Source: Vibrio sp. Y2-5 | GTDB lineage: Bacteria > Pseudomonadota > Gammaproteobacteria > Enterobacterales > Vibrionaceae | Length of the DNA: 64,000 nt | Assembly: GCF_014596725.1 (NCBI RefSeq) | Contig: NZ_JACVEG010000001.1 | Coordinates: 744,001 to 808,000 of the forward strand | Direction: 5' to 3' | Shown: in pieces, positions 36,791 to 45,806 of the stretch | Layout of the letters: each line of letters starts with the position of its first letter | Numbering within the stretch: position 1 is the first letter of the stretch | Notes under the pieces: model-generated | Database searches by the model: none | What the model was told of the DNA's origin: nothing | Seen by the model: the letters and a program-made list of their open reading frames with translations, nothing else | Made by a program: the position numbers and the translations under genes

Positions 36791-37739
36791 ACCATTCCTT
36801 TCTCACCAGAGGGTTGATCATCGCGCCGATCAAATCCGATAGGATATTCGCGGTTAATACTAAAGATCCGACCGCAATCACACCTGCTTGAATAGACATG
36901 TAGTCTTTATTTGATAATGCATCAAGCAACCAACGGCCAATGCCAGGCCAGTTGAAAATCGATTCAGTGATGATGGCAAGAGTCAGCATGCTCGAAAGCT
37001 GAACACCAAATTTTGGAATAATGGGTGGAATCGCATTACGCAACACGTGTTGAGTAATAATTTTGTAGTAAGACAAGCCTTTAATACGCGCAGCGCGCAC
37101 GTAGTTTTGCGACATAACATCAGCAACTGACGCTCGCATCAAACGAATAACCTGAGTGGTTGGTGCTAATGCTAATACAAAACACGGCAAAATCATGTGT
37201 TGAAATACGCTATGCAGAATGTTGGCACTATTAACGCCTTTGGCTAAGAACGCATCTATAAGGATGAAGCCTGTTACTGGTTCTACTTCATACAACAGGT
37301 CGTATCGCCCTGAGACGGGGAACATCCCATAATGCAGTGAGAAGATCATGATCATCATCAAGGCTACCCAATACAGCGGAGCCGAGTAACCCATCATCGA
37401 AGTGAACGATATAACGGTATCAATCCATTTGCCTTGCTTCATCCCTGCAATGGTGCCAATGGGTAGCCCGATAAATAGAGACAGCAAAAAAGCAATCAAA
37501 CATAGTTCAAGTGTGGCAGGGAAAACTTTGACCAATTCAGACGCAATATCAACACCGCCTTTCGTTGTGCCAAAATTGAACTGATAAAGCTCGCCAAGAT
37601 ACATCCACCAACCGTACCAGAAATCTTGAATAGCCCATGGAGACTCAGGTTCAAGGCGTAGCAGGCTATAACCAACCAAAGTCAGAATAAGCAATGTGAT
37701 AATAAATAGGTTAAAGCGGCGTACCGTATAGATAAACAT
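36777..37739 (-). CDS. sapB: Sap transporter permease SapB
   Basis: This 320-residue DppB-type permease has an N-terminal membrane helix (about 8-28), a periplasmic loop and a five-helix MetI domain with the coupling loop YVRAARIKGLSYYKIITQHVLRNAIPPII. It starts at the last base of the sapA stop and overlaps sapC by 14 bp. The tight coupling supports a single sapABCDF transcript. Confidence 0.95.
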   Translation of the reverse strand: MFIYTVRRFNLFIITLLILTLVGYSLLRLEPESPWAIQDFWYGWWMYLGELYQFNFGTTKGGVDIASELVKVFPATLELCLIAFLLSLFIGLPIGTIAGMKQGKWIDTVISFTSMMGYSAPLYWVALMMIMIFSLHYGMFPVSGRYDLLYEVEPVTGFILIDAFLAKGVNSANILHSVFQHMILPCFVLALAPTTQVIRLMRASVADVMSQNYVRAARIKGLSYYKIITQHVLRNAIPPIIPKFGVQLSSMLTLAIITESIFNWPGIGRWLLDALSNKDYMSIQAGVIAVGSLVLTANILSDLIGAMINPLVRKEWYANK

Positions 37740-39361
37740 TATTCGGCAATCCTCTTAACATTATTAAACGGTTCGACGCTAAACGGACTTAGACGAAAGC
37801 CAGTTAACGTTTTGTTGTACGCTTTAAATTGCATTCCATGTGCAATCGGAATGACAGGAAACTCTTGGTTCAAAATGGTCTGTGCCTGTTTATAAAGATT
37901 GAGTCGATATCGAGGTCGTTCAACTTCTAATGCTAAATCGAGCAGAAAATCGAAATCACTGTTACACCACATAGAGGCGTTCAGCCCAGCACGGTTTGCA
38001 CCACATGAAAGCAGTGGACGCAAGAAATTATCCGGGTCACCAGTATCACCTGTCCAGCCTCTTAGGAACAGGTCAATATGACTCTTTTCTGCCAATTGAG
38101 AACGGTTGACATTACTTTCAGGAATCAGGTGCAGAGTCACTCCAACATCCGCAAGATTTGACTGAATCATTTCAGCCATTTTTCGAGGGCTTGGGTTGTA
38201 AGAGCGAGGTTCGATAGGCACAGACATCGACAGTTCTAGTCCATTCGCATACCCAGCATCTCTTAACAAACCAAGTGCGTAGTTACGGTCATAGCGGATT
38301 TGAACATCGTCTTTTTGATAAGCCCATGAGCTTGGTGGCAAAATATTGTAAGCAATACTGCCTGTGCCGTAATAGACAGAATCGAGAATGTTTTGACGGT
38401 TAATTGCAAAGTTCAGCGCCTTACGCACGCGTACATCATTCAGAGCTGGATGAGAAGTGTTCACTGCGATAAAAGCCACGTTCATCGCGGGCTTAATCGA
38501 AAGGTTGATGTTGTCTTGCTTTTGAATAACAGGTATCTGACTGGAAATCGGGAAACTCAATACGTCACATTCGTTACGAAGTAGCTTAGCTAGTGTACCA
38601 GTACCACGTTGAGAAATATCGAACACTACCTGCTTCATAATGGCAGGATGTTTCCAATATCCTTCATGACGACGCAAACGCACTAGGTCGTTAGTTTTAA
38701 ACTCATCAAGATAAAAAGGTCCTGTGCCGACAGGTAAATCGTCGATATTGTGTTTTTCGTCTTTAATTTGCAGTTGCTGACCATACTCTTCTGACAAAAT
38801 AACCGCGTGAGTGGTTGATATATTTGATAAAAAGCTATTATCTGGACGGCTAAGAGTGAATTTTACGGTTTGGTCATCAAGCGCAGCTACGTTTTTCAGA
38901 AGACTGCGAAAGTTAATCCCAGCAAACCAAGGGTAGTTGCCATTGCTTACGTAGTGGTATGGATGAGTGGGATCAATGATGCGTTTAAAGCTGAATACCA
39001 CATCTTTGGCATTAAGTGTACGTGTTGGTGTGAACCAAGATGTGGTGTGGAAATTAACACCGCTACGTAAAGTAAACGTGTATTCGGTTCCGTCTTCACT
39101 GACTTGCCATTGAGTTGCAATATTGGGTACGGGAGTGTGTGTATCCGGATCAAGCTTTAGCAGAGTATCGTACAATTGCGGGCTTAATGCTTCAGATGTA
39201 ATACCACTATCGACTAACTGAGGATTAAAGGTATTAGGGCTGCCTTGACCACAATAAACAAAGCCGCTTTGGCGGATTTTTGTATGATCAATTTCTTCTC
39301 CACAGCCAGCAAGAAGGCTAAGTCCGCATAATCCGAGCGTGATTCGTAATAAAGTGTTCAT
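37739..39361 (-). CDS. sapA: Sap transporter substrate-binding protein SapA, predicted lipoprotein
   Basis: This 540-residue SBP_bac_5 (DppA/OppA-type) binding protein includes FVYCGQGSPNTFNPQLVDSGITSEALSPQLYDTLLKLDP, QWQVSEDGTEYTFTLRSGVNFH and GTGPFYLDEF. The signal sequence ends in a lipobox, LLAGC (Cys20), so it is predicted to be membrane-anchored rather than free in the periplasm. It is the first gene of sapABCDF and should bind peptides, haem or polyamine-like ligands. Confidence 0.93.
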   Translation of the reverse strand: MNTLLRITLGLCGLSLLAGCGEEIDHTKIRQSGFVYCGQGSPNTFNPQLVDSGITSEALSPQLYDTLLKLDPDTHTPVPNIATQWQVSEDGTEYTFTLRSGVNFHTTSWFTPTRTLNAKDVVFSFKRIIDPTHPYHYVSNGNYPWFAGINFRSLLKNVAALDDQTVKFTLSRPDNSFLSNISTTHAVILSEEYGQQLQIKDEKHNIDDLPVGTGPFYLDEFKTNDLVRLRRHEGYWKHPAIMKQVVFDISQRGTGTLAKLLRNECDVLSFPISSQIPVIQKQDNINLSIKPAMNVAFIAVNTSHPALNDVRVRKALNFAINRQNILDSVYYGTGSIAYNILPPSSWAYQKDDVQIRYDRNYALGLLRDAGYANGLELSMSVPIEPRSYNPSPRKMAEMIQSNLADVGVTLHLIPESNVNRSQLAEKSHIDLFLRGWTGDTGDPDNFLRPLLSCGANRAGLNASMWCNSDFDFLLDLALEVERPRYRLNLYKQAQTILNQEFPVIPIAHGMQFKAYNKTLTGFRLSPFSVEPFNNVKRIAE

Positions 39362-39789
39362 ATAGAAAAACAGTGTGGGAAACGAAGCAAAGTAACTAGT
39401 CCATTGAAGTTGCGAGCGACATGTGGTCGAAAAGCGCTAAAAGTAACAATCACGTTTGCCTCAAAATCCTGCTAATTTACCATTCTTTCAGGTGTTAAAC
39501 CAAGAAAAAGGTTACTGCGTATACCCAAGTAAGCTCACGATGCTTGTTCAGCGAGAATTAATTCGCTCTTAGGCAAGGCACTGATTTGAATACATAGTTA
39601 TTCTACGTAGAAAATCAGTAACGCGGCATAGGAGCGAATTAAACTCGCCCTTTGGGAGCTCATCAACGAGCTCATTTCTGCGCTCAATAACGTTGAAAGG
39701 GAATTCCATTCCTTCCGTTATTAATCTTGATCTAAACTCGTTGATGAAGCTCTGAATCCTGCATCTTGAGCTTACTTGGGTATATAGGG
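39362..39789. other. sapA-pspF intergenic region, mostly filled by a palindromic repeat element
   Basis: The region upstream of sapA (39362-39519) holds the sapA promoter area and no gene. Bases 39520-39784 are the repeat element described separately. Its right end reaches within 6 bp of the pspF stop codon. Confidence 0.6.
39520..39784. mobile_element. MITE-like element with 18-bp perfect terminal inverted repeats
   Basis: The ends are TATACCCAAGTAAGCTCA (39520-39537) and its exact complement (39767-39784). The similarity continues inward imperfectly (GATGC, then TTCAG on both arms). Two inner hairpins are visible. One has arms TTAATTCGCTC and GAGCGAATTAA, with CTGATTT / AAATCAG nested inside. 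The other has arms AATAACG and CGTTATT, around GGGAATTCCATTCC. The ends begin and finish with TATA, compatible with TA insertion. There is no coding capacity. It may act as the pspF terminator. Confidence 0.7.
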
Positions 39790-40794
39790 TTATTCGCTTT
39801 TGGAAAGTTGATACTTTCTCATCAGCCCTCGAAATTGATGATAGCTTAAACCGAGCGATTTAGCGGCTTGCCTTTGATTAAACTTGGCATATTTCAGCGA
39901 TTCGTTGATAACGTATTTGTCTTGCTGTTCCTGCCACTGTTTAAAATCCATTGGGAAATTGAGCTCAGTTTGGCTTTCTTCTTGCCGGTTAAGTGTTTCA
40001 CAAGGCTGTTGAGGTTCTTCTAGTTGCCAATGTTTTTGGAACGGATCAAAAATTAATGCATCGATCGGAGAGTCAGCTGTTCCGTGTTGGTATACCGCAC
40101 GCTCTACAACGTTTTTCAGCTCTCGAATATTACCCGGCCATCGATATTCTGTAAGGCTTTGTACTGCTTGGGGGGTAAAACCAGCAAAGAAAGGCAGTTC
40201 AAGCTCTCTGCACATACGGATAGCGAAATATTCCGCCAGCAGAACAATATCGTCCTTGCGCTCTCTAAGAGGTGGAAGGTGAATAACATCAAATGCTAAC
40301 CTATCAAGCAGGTCAGCTCTAAAGTCACCCTCTTGAGCAAGCCTTGGTAAGTCAGCATTGGTCGCACATACTAAGCGGACATTAGCGTTGAGGGCCTGAT
40401 TGCCGCCAACACGTTCATATTGTCCGTATTCAATGACCCTCAGCAATTTCTCTTGTACCGACAATGGTGCCGTAGCGAGTTCATCCAGAAACAAGGTTCC
40501 CCCTTCAGCACGTTCAAAGCGACCTTGGTGCCGGCCTTTCGAGCCCGTGAAAGAACCTGATTCATGGCCGAAAAGCTCGGAATCAATTAAACCTTCGCTA
40601 AGCGTAGAACAGTTCAGTGAAATTAACGGTTGGTCCCAACGTTTTGACAGATAATGCAAGCGTTGTGCGATCAGTTCTTTACCAGTTCCGCGCTCACCGA
40701 CGATAAGTACCGGACGCTCAATTGGAGCCAAGCGAGAGACTTTGTCCAGAACGGTGTGGAACGCTGGGGATTCCCCAATTAAATTTTGTTGCAC
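39790..40794 (-). CDS. pspF: Phage-shock-protein activator PspF (sigma-54 enhancer-binding protein)
   Basis: This 334-residue AAA+ activator has no N-terminal receiver, as is usual for PspF. Walker A is GERGTGKE (33-40), Walker B is GGTLFLDEL, and the C-terminal Fis-type HTH is RQAAKSLGLSYHQFRGLMRKYQL. The sigma-54 contact loop reads GSFTGS at 80-85 instead of GAFTGA. It is divergent from pspABC, which it should activate when PspA releases it. Flanked downstream by the MITE-like element. Confidence 0.94.
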   Translation of the reverse strand: MQQNLIGESPAFHTVLDKVSRLAPIERPVLIVGERGTGKELIAQRLHYLSKRWDQPLISLNCSTLSEGLIDSELFGHESGSFTGSKGRHQGRFERAEGGTLFLDELATAPLSVQEKLLRVIEYGQYERVGGNQALNANVRLVCATNADLPRLAQEGDFRADLLDRLAFDVIHLPPLRERKDDIVLLAEYFAIRMCRELELPFFAGFTPQAVQSLTEYRWPGNIRELKNVVERAVYQHGTADSPIDALIFDPFQKHWQLEEPQQPCETLNRQEESQTELNFPMDFKQWQEQQDKYVINESLKYAKFNQRQAAKSLGLSYHQFRGLMRKYQLSKSE

Positions 40795-40865
40795 AGTTAT
40801 CTCTCTCTATCCATAACAAGACGTTATCGGTCACCGCATCTGTTTCGCTAAGTAACGGATGAATA

Positions 40866-40884
40866 GTTGGTGAAATTTACCAAC
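40866..40884 (+). promoter_or_regulatory. Candidate PspF upstream activating sequence
   Basis: GTTGGT-N7-ACCAAC inverted repeat, 80 bp upstream of the sigma-54-like promoter and 72 bp from the pspF start. Position and symmetry fit an enhancer site. I cannot compare it with a matrix. Confidence 0.5.
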
Positions 40885-40963
40885 AGTTGGCTAAATCGTT
40901 TATAGCATAGTCCTGTCTTTTGGGTAATTCAATGTAAGTTACTGAAAAATAAAGTCATGAAAT

Positions 40964-40979
40964 TTGGCATGGAACTTGG
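40964..40979 (+). promoter_or_regulatory. Sigma-54-type promoter of pspA
   Basis: TGGCATGGAACTTGGA: a TGGC -24 element and TTGG in place of TTGC at -12, with the correct 10-bp GG-to-G spacing. It lies 65 bp upstream of the pspA start. The match is slightly degenerate. Confidence 0.6.
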
Positions 40980-41044
40980 AATACACAAGAGGTAACTAGG
41001 CTGTGACAGGTTTGAACAGCGAATTGATAACTAAGGAGTCAAAT

Positions 41045-41716
41045 ATGGGCATTTTTTCTCGTTTTGCAGACATCGTAAATTCCAATATCAGCGCATTACT
41101 AGATAAAGCGGAAGATCCTGAAAAAATGATTCGTCTCATTATTCAAGAGATGGAAGATACTCTGGTGGAAGTTCGCACTAATTCCGCCAAAGCGATAGCA
41201 GACAAAAAAGAACTCGCACGTAAAGTGGCAAGTATCGATGATCAAATCGAAGACTGGCAAAACAAAGCGACATTGGCACTGAACAAGCAGCGTGACGATT
41301 TAGCTCGTGCCGCTTTGATTGAAAAACAGAAATTACAATCGGTTCTGAAAAGCTTACATACAGAACAAACATTGGTCGAAGAAACCATTGATAAGCTCAC
41401 TGGTGAAATCACTAAGTTAGAAAGCAAAATCACGGAGACACGCGCTAAGCAACAGGCTTTGGCTATCCGTTCTCAATCGGCGGTAAACCGTCGTAATGTG
41501 CAACGTCATTTGCATACCAGTCGCACAGAAGAAGCGATGTCGAAGTTTGAACAATACTCACGTAAAGTGGATGAGTTAGAAGCAGAAGCGGATCTTTACG
41601 CTCAGTCTGCGCAAGGAAAGTCTCTCGACCAAGAATTTGCAGAGCTTCAGGCGCAAGATGAAATTGAGCAAGAACTGGCAAAGCTTAAACAGCAAATGAA
41701 ACAAAATCAGCAATAG
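41045..41716 (+). CDS. pspA: Phage shock protein A
   Basis: This 223-residue protein starts at ATG 41045 with AAGGAG upstream. The N-terminal amphipathic MGIFSRFADIVNSNISALLDKAEDPEKMI is followed by an almost continuous coiled coil of PspA/IM30 type to about 220. PspA holds PspF inactive and, on membrane stress, polymerises at the inner membrane. An upstream in-frame GTG at 41003 is not needed. Confidence 0.96.
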   Translation: MGIFSRFADIVNSNISALLDKAEDPEKMIRLIIQEMEDTLVEVRTNSAKAIADKKELARKVASIDDQIEDWQNKATLALNKQRDDLARAALIEKQKLQSVLKSLHTEQTLVEETIDKLTGEITKLESKITETRAKQQALAIRSQSAVNRRNVQRHLHTSRTEEAMSKFEQYSRKVDELEAEADLYAQSAQGKSLDQEFAELQAQDEIEQELAKLKQQMKQNQQ

Positions 41717-41745
41717 AACAATAAAATGAATAATAGGAGGAGGCT

Positions 41746-41979
41746 ATGACCTCAGTATTTTTTGCTGGACCTCTCATCGTCTTTCTGATTTTTGTCGCTC
41801 CACTGTGGTTGCTTCTTCACTATCGCAGCAAACGTAAAGTGGGTAGTGGGCTTTCTTCAGAAGACTATGAAATGCTGCAACAGCTTTCGGAAAAAGCGAG
41901 TGGCTTACAATCGCGAGTAGAAACACTGGAACGAATTCTGGATGCAGAATCTCCAAATTGGAGACGTAACTATGACTAG
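41746..41979 (+). CDS. pspB: Phage shock protein B
   Basis: This 77-residue protein has one N-terminal membrane segment (about 5-25, VFFAGPLIVFLIFVAPLWLLLHY) and a cytosolic coil with LQQLSEKASGLQSRVETLERILDAESPNWR, typical of PspB. A GGAGGAGG-type site precedes it. It acts with PspC to sense envelope stress and bind PspA. It overlaps pspC by 8 bp. Confidence 0.95.
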   Translation: MTSVFFAGPLIVFLIFVAPLWLLLHYRSKRKVGSGLSSEDYEMLQQLSEKASGLQSRVETLERILDAESPNWRRNYD

Positions 41980-42361
41980 CCGAGAATTATATCGAGACCC
42001 TATCAATGGCAAAATAGGTGGCGTGTGCGCTGGTTTAGCGAACTACTTTGGCTTAGAAGTCTGGATTGTTCGCATACTGGTTATCTCTGCGGCGCTCTTG
42101 GGCGGCGGCTTTTTGATTGTATTAGCTTATCTTGCATTAATGTTGATGCTAGAAAAGCAGCCTTATCAGTATGAGCAAACCGTTAAGTCTCAACGTGAAC
42201 ATACATTGAAAAGCAAGCCGTGGGAGCAGGGGCAAACCGCTGGAGCATTGCTGAATACTTTGAATGGAGACTTAGCCAAAGTAGAAAAACGGGTGCGCAA
42301 TATGGAAGCATATGTCACTTCAGACGCATTTAAAGTGAATCGAGAATTCAATAAGTTATAA
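41972..42361 (+). CDS. pspC: Phage shock protein C
   Basis: This 129-residue protein starts inside the end of pspB. It has an N-terminal PspC domain, ELYRDPINGKIGGVCAGLANYFGLEVWIVRILVI, one membrane segment at about 35-60 and a charged cytosolic tail with a leucine-rich coil. No pspD, pspE or pspG follows; the DNA glycosylase gene tag comes next. Confidence 0.94.
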   Translation: MTSRELYRDPINGKIGGVCAGLANYFGLEVWIVRILVISAALLGGGFLIVLAYLALMLMLEKQPYQYEQTVKSQREHTLKSKPWEQGQTAGALLNTLNGDLAKVEKRVRNMEAYVTSDAFKVNREFNKL

Positions 42362-42396
42362 TCCACTCATTGAGCGGACTAACAAGGAACAATTTG

Positions 42397-42960
42397 ATGT
42401 CAGATAAGGCAGATAACACGTGTGCTTGGGCGATGAAGAATCCTCTAGAGCGAGAGTATCATGATGCAGAATGGGGCGTTCCTGTGCATGATGACGTCAA
42501 ACTGTTCGAATTTATCACTCTAGAAGGTGCGCAGGCTGGTTTAAGTTGGATAACAATTCTGAAAAAACGAGAAGGCTATCGCCAAGCGTTTGAGAATTTC
42601 GATATTAACCAGTTAGCGAAGTACGATGAATCGCACGTTCAAAAGATTATCGAGCATTATGATGTGGTTAAGCACAAAGGGAAAATTGCGTCTGTGTTTT
42701 CTAACGCCCGTGCCGCGATTGAACTTCAGAAAGAGTTTGGTTCGTTAGATAAAGCGCTATGGCAGTTTGTTGGTGGTCAACCTAAAGTTAATAACTGGCA
42801 GGAGATGAGCCAAGTGCCCGTCTCGACAGAAGAGTCAAAAGCCATGAGTAAGTTTCTTAAGAAGCGAGGCTTTAAATTTGTCGGCGAAACCATCTGCTAC
42901 TCCCTCATGCAAGCCGTTGGTATGGTGAACGATCACCTTGAGCATTGCCCTAAGAAATAA
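42397..42960 (+). CDS. tag: DNA-3-methyladenine glycosylase I
   Basis: This 187-residue protein starts at ATG 42397 with AAGGA upstream. Motifs are CAWAMKNPLEREYHDAEWGVPVHDD, FEFITLEGAQAGLSWITILKKREGYRQAF and the C-terminal GFKFVGETICYSLMQAVGMVNDH, typical of Tag, including the zinc-snap Cys and His residues. It removes 3-methyladenine from alkylated DNA. It follows pspC by 35 bp and may be read from the psp transcript. Confidence 0.95.
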   Translation: MSDKADNTCAWAMKNPLEREYHDAEWGVPVHDDVKLFEFITLEGAQAGLSWITILKKREGYRQAFENFDINQLAKYDESHVQKIIEHYDVVKHKGKIASVFSNARAAIELQKEFGSLDKALWQFVGGQPKVNNWQEMSQVPVSTEESKAMSKFLKKRGFKFVGETICYSLMQAVGMVNDHLEHCPKK

Positions 42961-43003
42961 GATCTAGGCGAGAACATCGCCGTAATAGTCAGTAGCAATA
43001 AAA

Positions 43004-43025
43004 AAGAGCACTTAGGTGCTCTTTT
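43004..43025. terminator. Bidirectional intrinsic terminator between tag and metC
   Basis: AAGAGCAC-CTTAG-type loop-GTGCTCTT stem, flanked by A6 on the left and T4 on the right. Confidence 0.85.
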
Positions 43026-43064
43026 GCTTTTGGATTTTTGTCTTTTCTGGTCGATTTTCTGCTG

Positions 43065-44270
43065 TTAGGCGGTAACCGCCTGCTCCAAAATAACCGAATT
43101 GTAGCGAGATAATCCGTCTTCTAAATCGGCAATCAAATCGTTCACATCTTCAAGACCAATATGCAGACGAATTAACGTACCTTCAAAGTTAGGGTGTGCT
43201 ACTGTGCGCAGGCTGTTAAAGCTGTTTGGCTCATTGGCCAAAATCAGGCTTTCAAAACCACCCCATGAATAACCCATGCTGAAATGTTTCATTCCATCTA
43301 ATAGAGCGGTGGTTGCTTTAGGGCAACTTGTTTTCAGCACAAATGAAAATAGACCGTTGCCGCCAGTGAAGTCGCGTTTAAAAATTTCATGACCGGGACA
43401 AGAAGGTAAACCTGGATGGCGAACATGATCGACCTCTGGGCGTTCTGCAAGCCACTGAGCAACTTTGATACTGCTTTCAGCATGTTGGCGTAGACGAACA
43501 TCAAGAGTGCGTAACCCTCGTAAACCCAGATACGCATCGTCTGGCGATATACATTGCCCCATCAAATAACTTTGTTCACGCAGTTGAGGCCAGTATTTTT
43601 CAACGCAAACCGCAGTACCTAACATGACGTCTGAGTGACCAACGATGTATTTCGTTGCTGCTTGAACCGAAATATCAACACCATGATCAAATGGGGAGAA
43701 GTTCACACCTGCGCCCCAGGTGTTATCTAACACCACAATAATCTCATGCTCGTGAGCAATGCTTGAAAGCAGAGGAACATCCTGAACTTCCATGGTGATA
43801 GATCCCGGAGATTCTAAAAACATCATCTTGGTGTTTGGTTTGATGAGTGTACGGATGTCTTCGCCAATCATTGGGTCGAAGTAGGTCGTTTCTACGCCTA
43901 ACTTAGCGAGGATTTTTTCGCAGAAATCACGAGTCGGTTCGTAACAGGTATCCACCATCAGAATATGGTCACCAGTTTCAACAAAAGACAAAATGGTGTT
44001 GCTTATTGCTGCTGTACCGCAAGGGTAGAGCGCACAGCCAGCACCGCCTTCAACTTCGTTCATTGCTTCCTGAAAAGCGAAATGTGTGGTTGTGCCACGG
44101 CGTCCATAAAACAAAGTTTTGTTGGCGCGGTTGATTGTTGCGTGATTTTTTTCCGCAACGCTGTTAAACACGATTGTTGAAGCTCGTTGAACGGGCGGGT
44201 TAACTACACCGTTGGTCCATTTTTTGTCGCGACCAGCGGTTACAAGCGTAGTCTTTTTTCCTTCTGCCAT
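43065..44270 (-). CDS. metC: Cystathionine beta-lyase
   Basis: This 401-residue PLP enzyme of the Cys/Met metabolism family binds PLP at Lys207 in [14 protein letters not shown]. The N-terminal phosphate-binding YGRRGTTTH (55-63) and LDNTWGAG match MetC. It splits cystathionine to homocysteine, ammonia and pyruvate in methionine synthesis. It lies 81 bp after cls on the same strand. The gap carries an inverted repeat but no clear MetJ box. Confidence 0.95.
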   Translation of the reverse strand: MAEGKKTTLVTAGRDKKWTNGVVNPPVQRASTIVFNSVAEKNHATINRANKTLFYGRRGTTTHFAFQEAMNEVEGGAGCALYPCGTAAISNTILSFVETGDHILMVDTCYEPTRDFCEKILAKLGVETTYFDPMIGEDIRTLIKPNTKMMFLESPGSITMEVQDVPLLSSIAHEHEIIVVLDNTWGAGVNFSPFDHGVDISVQAATKYIVGHSDVMLGTAVCVEKYWPQLREQSYLMGQCISPDDAYLGLRGLRTLDVRLRQHAESSIKVAQWLAERPEVDHVRHPGLPSCPGHEIFKRDFTGGNGLFSFVLKTSCPKATTALLDGMKHFSMGYSWGGFESLILANEPNSFNSLRTVAHPNFEGTLIRLHIGLEDVNDLIADLEDGLSRYNSVILEQAVTA

Positions 44271-44301
44271 GGTTTGTCCTTGTTAAATGCATCGTTTGAC
44301 T

Positions 44302-44327
44302 ATTTAAAACATGGAGGCATGTTTAAA
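44302..44327. promoter_or_regulatory. Inverted repeat between cls and metC
   Basis: ATTTAAAACATG and CATGTTTAAAT, one base unequal, flank GAGG. No T-tract follows on the minus strand, so it is more likely an operator or mRNA structure than a terminator. It does not match AGACGTCT MetJ boxes. Confidence 0.4.
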
Positions 44328-44351
44328 TGCAACCCTGCAAAGGCAAAAAGA

Positions 44352-45806
44352 TCAAAGAAGTGGGTTAAATAGGTAGAACACACGTTCGAGGAACCTATGG
44401 CTAAGCGGACGCTTTTCCCAGTTCTCATATTCCACTTGTTGAGACTGTTCAATATAGCTTTGCTGCAACCAGTACATTTCTTCGGTGAACTCTTGGTCGT
44501 CTACTGCGAGTGTTACCTCGAAGTTGAGCCATAAGCTGCGCATATCCAGATTAACGGTTCCGACTAAACAGAACTTTCTATCAATCACTACGGATTTGGT
44601 GTGCAAAAGGCCGCCATAAAACTTATGGATGGTGACCCCGGCTTCCAACAATTCGCCGTAAAAAGATCGAGATGCCCATTGAACCATTAAGGAGTCATTC
44701 TTCATTGGAATGATTAAGTCGACCTTGATGCCACGCTGTGCAGTCATTTTTAGTGTGGCTAGCAGGTCTGCACTTGGCACGAAATACGGTGTCGTAATAC
44801 ACACAGATTCGTTCGCTTGATTGATGGCTAAGGTTAAAACCTGAGAGATCAAATTCTCTGGCATACCTGGGCCGGAAGGGACAACCTGAACAGGATGCTG
44901 CGGCAAAATTGGGTTAATTTGGCATTCAGGTTGTGGCGGTAGTTCACGTATCCCGCTTTCAACTTCCCAGTCCCAACAGTGAATAGCAGAAAGTACGTTT
45001 ACCGTTGGACCTGTTATCCGAACCATAATATCAATCCACTGCCCGACACCGGAATCTTGTTTGAAATAGGCAGGGTCAACCATGTTCATTGAGCCGGTAT
45101 AAGCCACTTTGTTATCAATAACGATGATTTTTCGATGTTGGCGAAGATCGAGACGACGAAGGAATATACGCCAAGGACTCACTTCCAGTGCTTGAATCAG
45201 TTCAATGCCCGCATCACGCATCATCTTTTCCCAATGACTGCGGAAAAAGCGAGGGCTGCCAGCGGAATCTAAAAGCACTTTTACATCGACCCCACGTTTC
45301 GCCGCCTGAATGAGTGCGGATGCAACGGAGTCGGCTAATCCACCCGGATGCCAAATGTAGAAAACAATTCGTATTCTGGACTTCGCTTGCTCAATGTCTT
45401 CAATGATGGAGTGAAGGATCTCATTGGGAGAATTTAACAGTGACAAGGTATTACCCGATAGAGCGGGGATGCCCATTCGGTAATTACATAGCTCATCAAT
45501 CTTAGAAATATGCGCACCCATCGCTTCAGGCATATGTGCCTTACATGCATTCAAAGACTTAAACCATTCACCAAACGGAGTGAACATCTCTTTCGCTCGG
45601 TCTGCGCGTTTGCGCCCTAAATTCAGTTCACCGAAAAGGAAATAACAAATCACACCCAGTATCGGCAGGATATAAATGACCATTAGCCAGGCTAAAGAGA
45701 CACTAACAGAGTTGCGTTTAAGTACCACACGTATGGTGACACCAGCCACAAGGAACCAGTAGAGAGCGATGCCTGCTAATGTTAAGAAATGATAAACCTT
45801 ATCCAT
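44352..45806 (-). CDS. cls: Cardiolipin synthase (ClsA type)
   Basis: This 484-residue protein has two N-terminal membrane helices (about 7-27 and 37-58) and two PLD catalytic motifs: H224-x-K226-x4-D231 followed by GSMN, and a second HTKSVVID near residue 400 followed by GTVNLD. It joins two phosphatidylglycerol molecules to cardiolipin and glycerol at the inner membrane. Divergent from the sodium symporter gene and followed by metC. Confidence 0.95.
   Translation of the reverse strand: MDKVYHFLTLAGIALYWFLVAGVTIRVVLKRNSVSVSLAWLMVIYILPILGVICYFLFGELNLGRKRADRAKEMFTPFGEWFKSLNACKAHMPEAMGAHISKIDELCNYRMGIPALSGNTLSLLNSPNEILHSIIEDIEQAKSRIRIVFYIWHPGGLADSVASALIQAAKRGVDVKVLLDSAGSPRFFRSHWEKMMRDAGIELIQALEVSPWRIFLRRLDLRQHRKIIVIDNKVAYTGSMNMVDPAYFKQDSGVGQWIDIMVRITGPTVNVLSAIHCWDWEVESGIRELPPQPECQINPILPQHPVQVVPSGPGMPENLISQVLTLAINQANESVCITTPYFVPSADLLATLKMTAQRGIKVDLIIPMKNDSLMVQWASRSFYGELLEAGVTIHKFYGGLLHTKSVVIDRKFCLVGTVNLDMRSLWLNFEVTLAVDDQEFTEEMYWLQQSYIEQSQQVEYENWEKRPLSHRFLERVFYLFNPLL

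Noticed and set aside
44271..44351. MetJ box before metC
   Set aside because: No tandem AGACGTCT-like octamers; only an unrelated inverted repeat.
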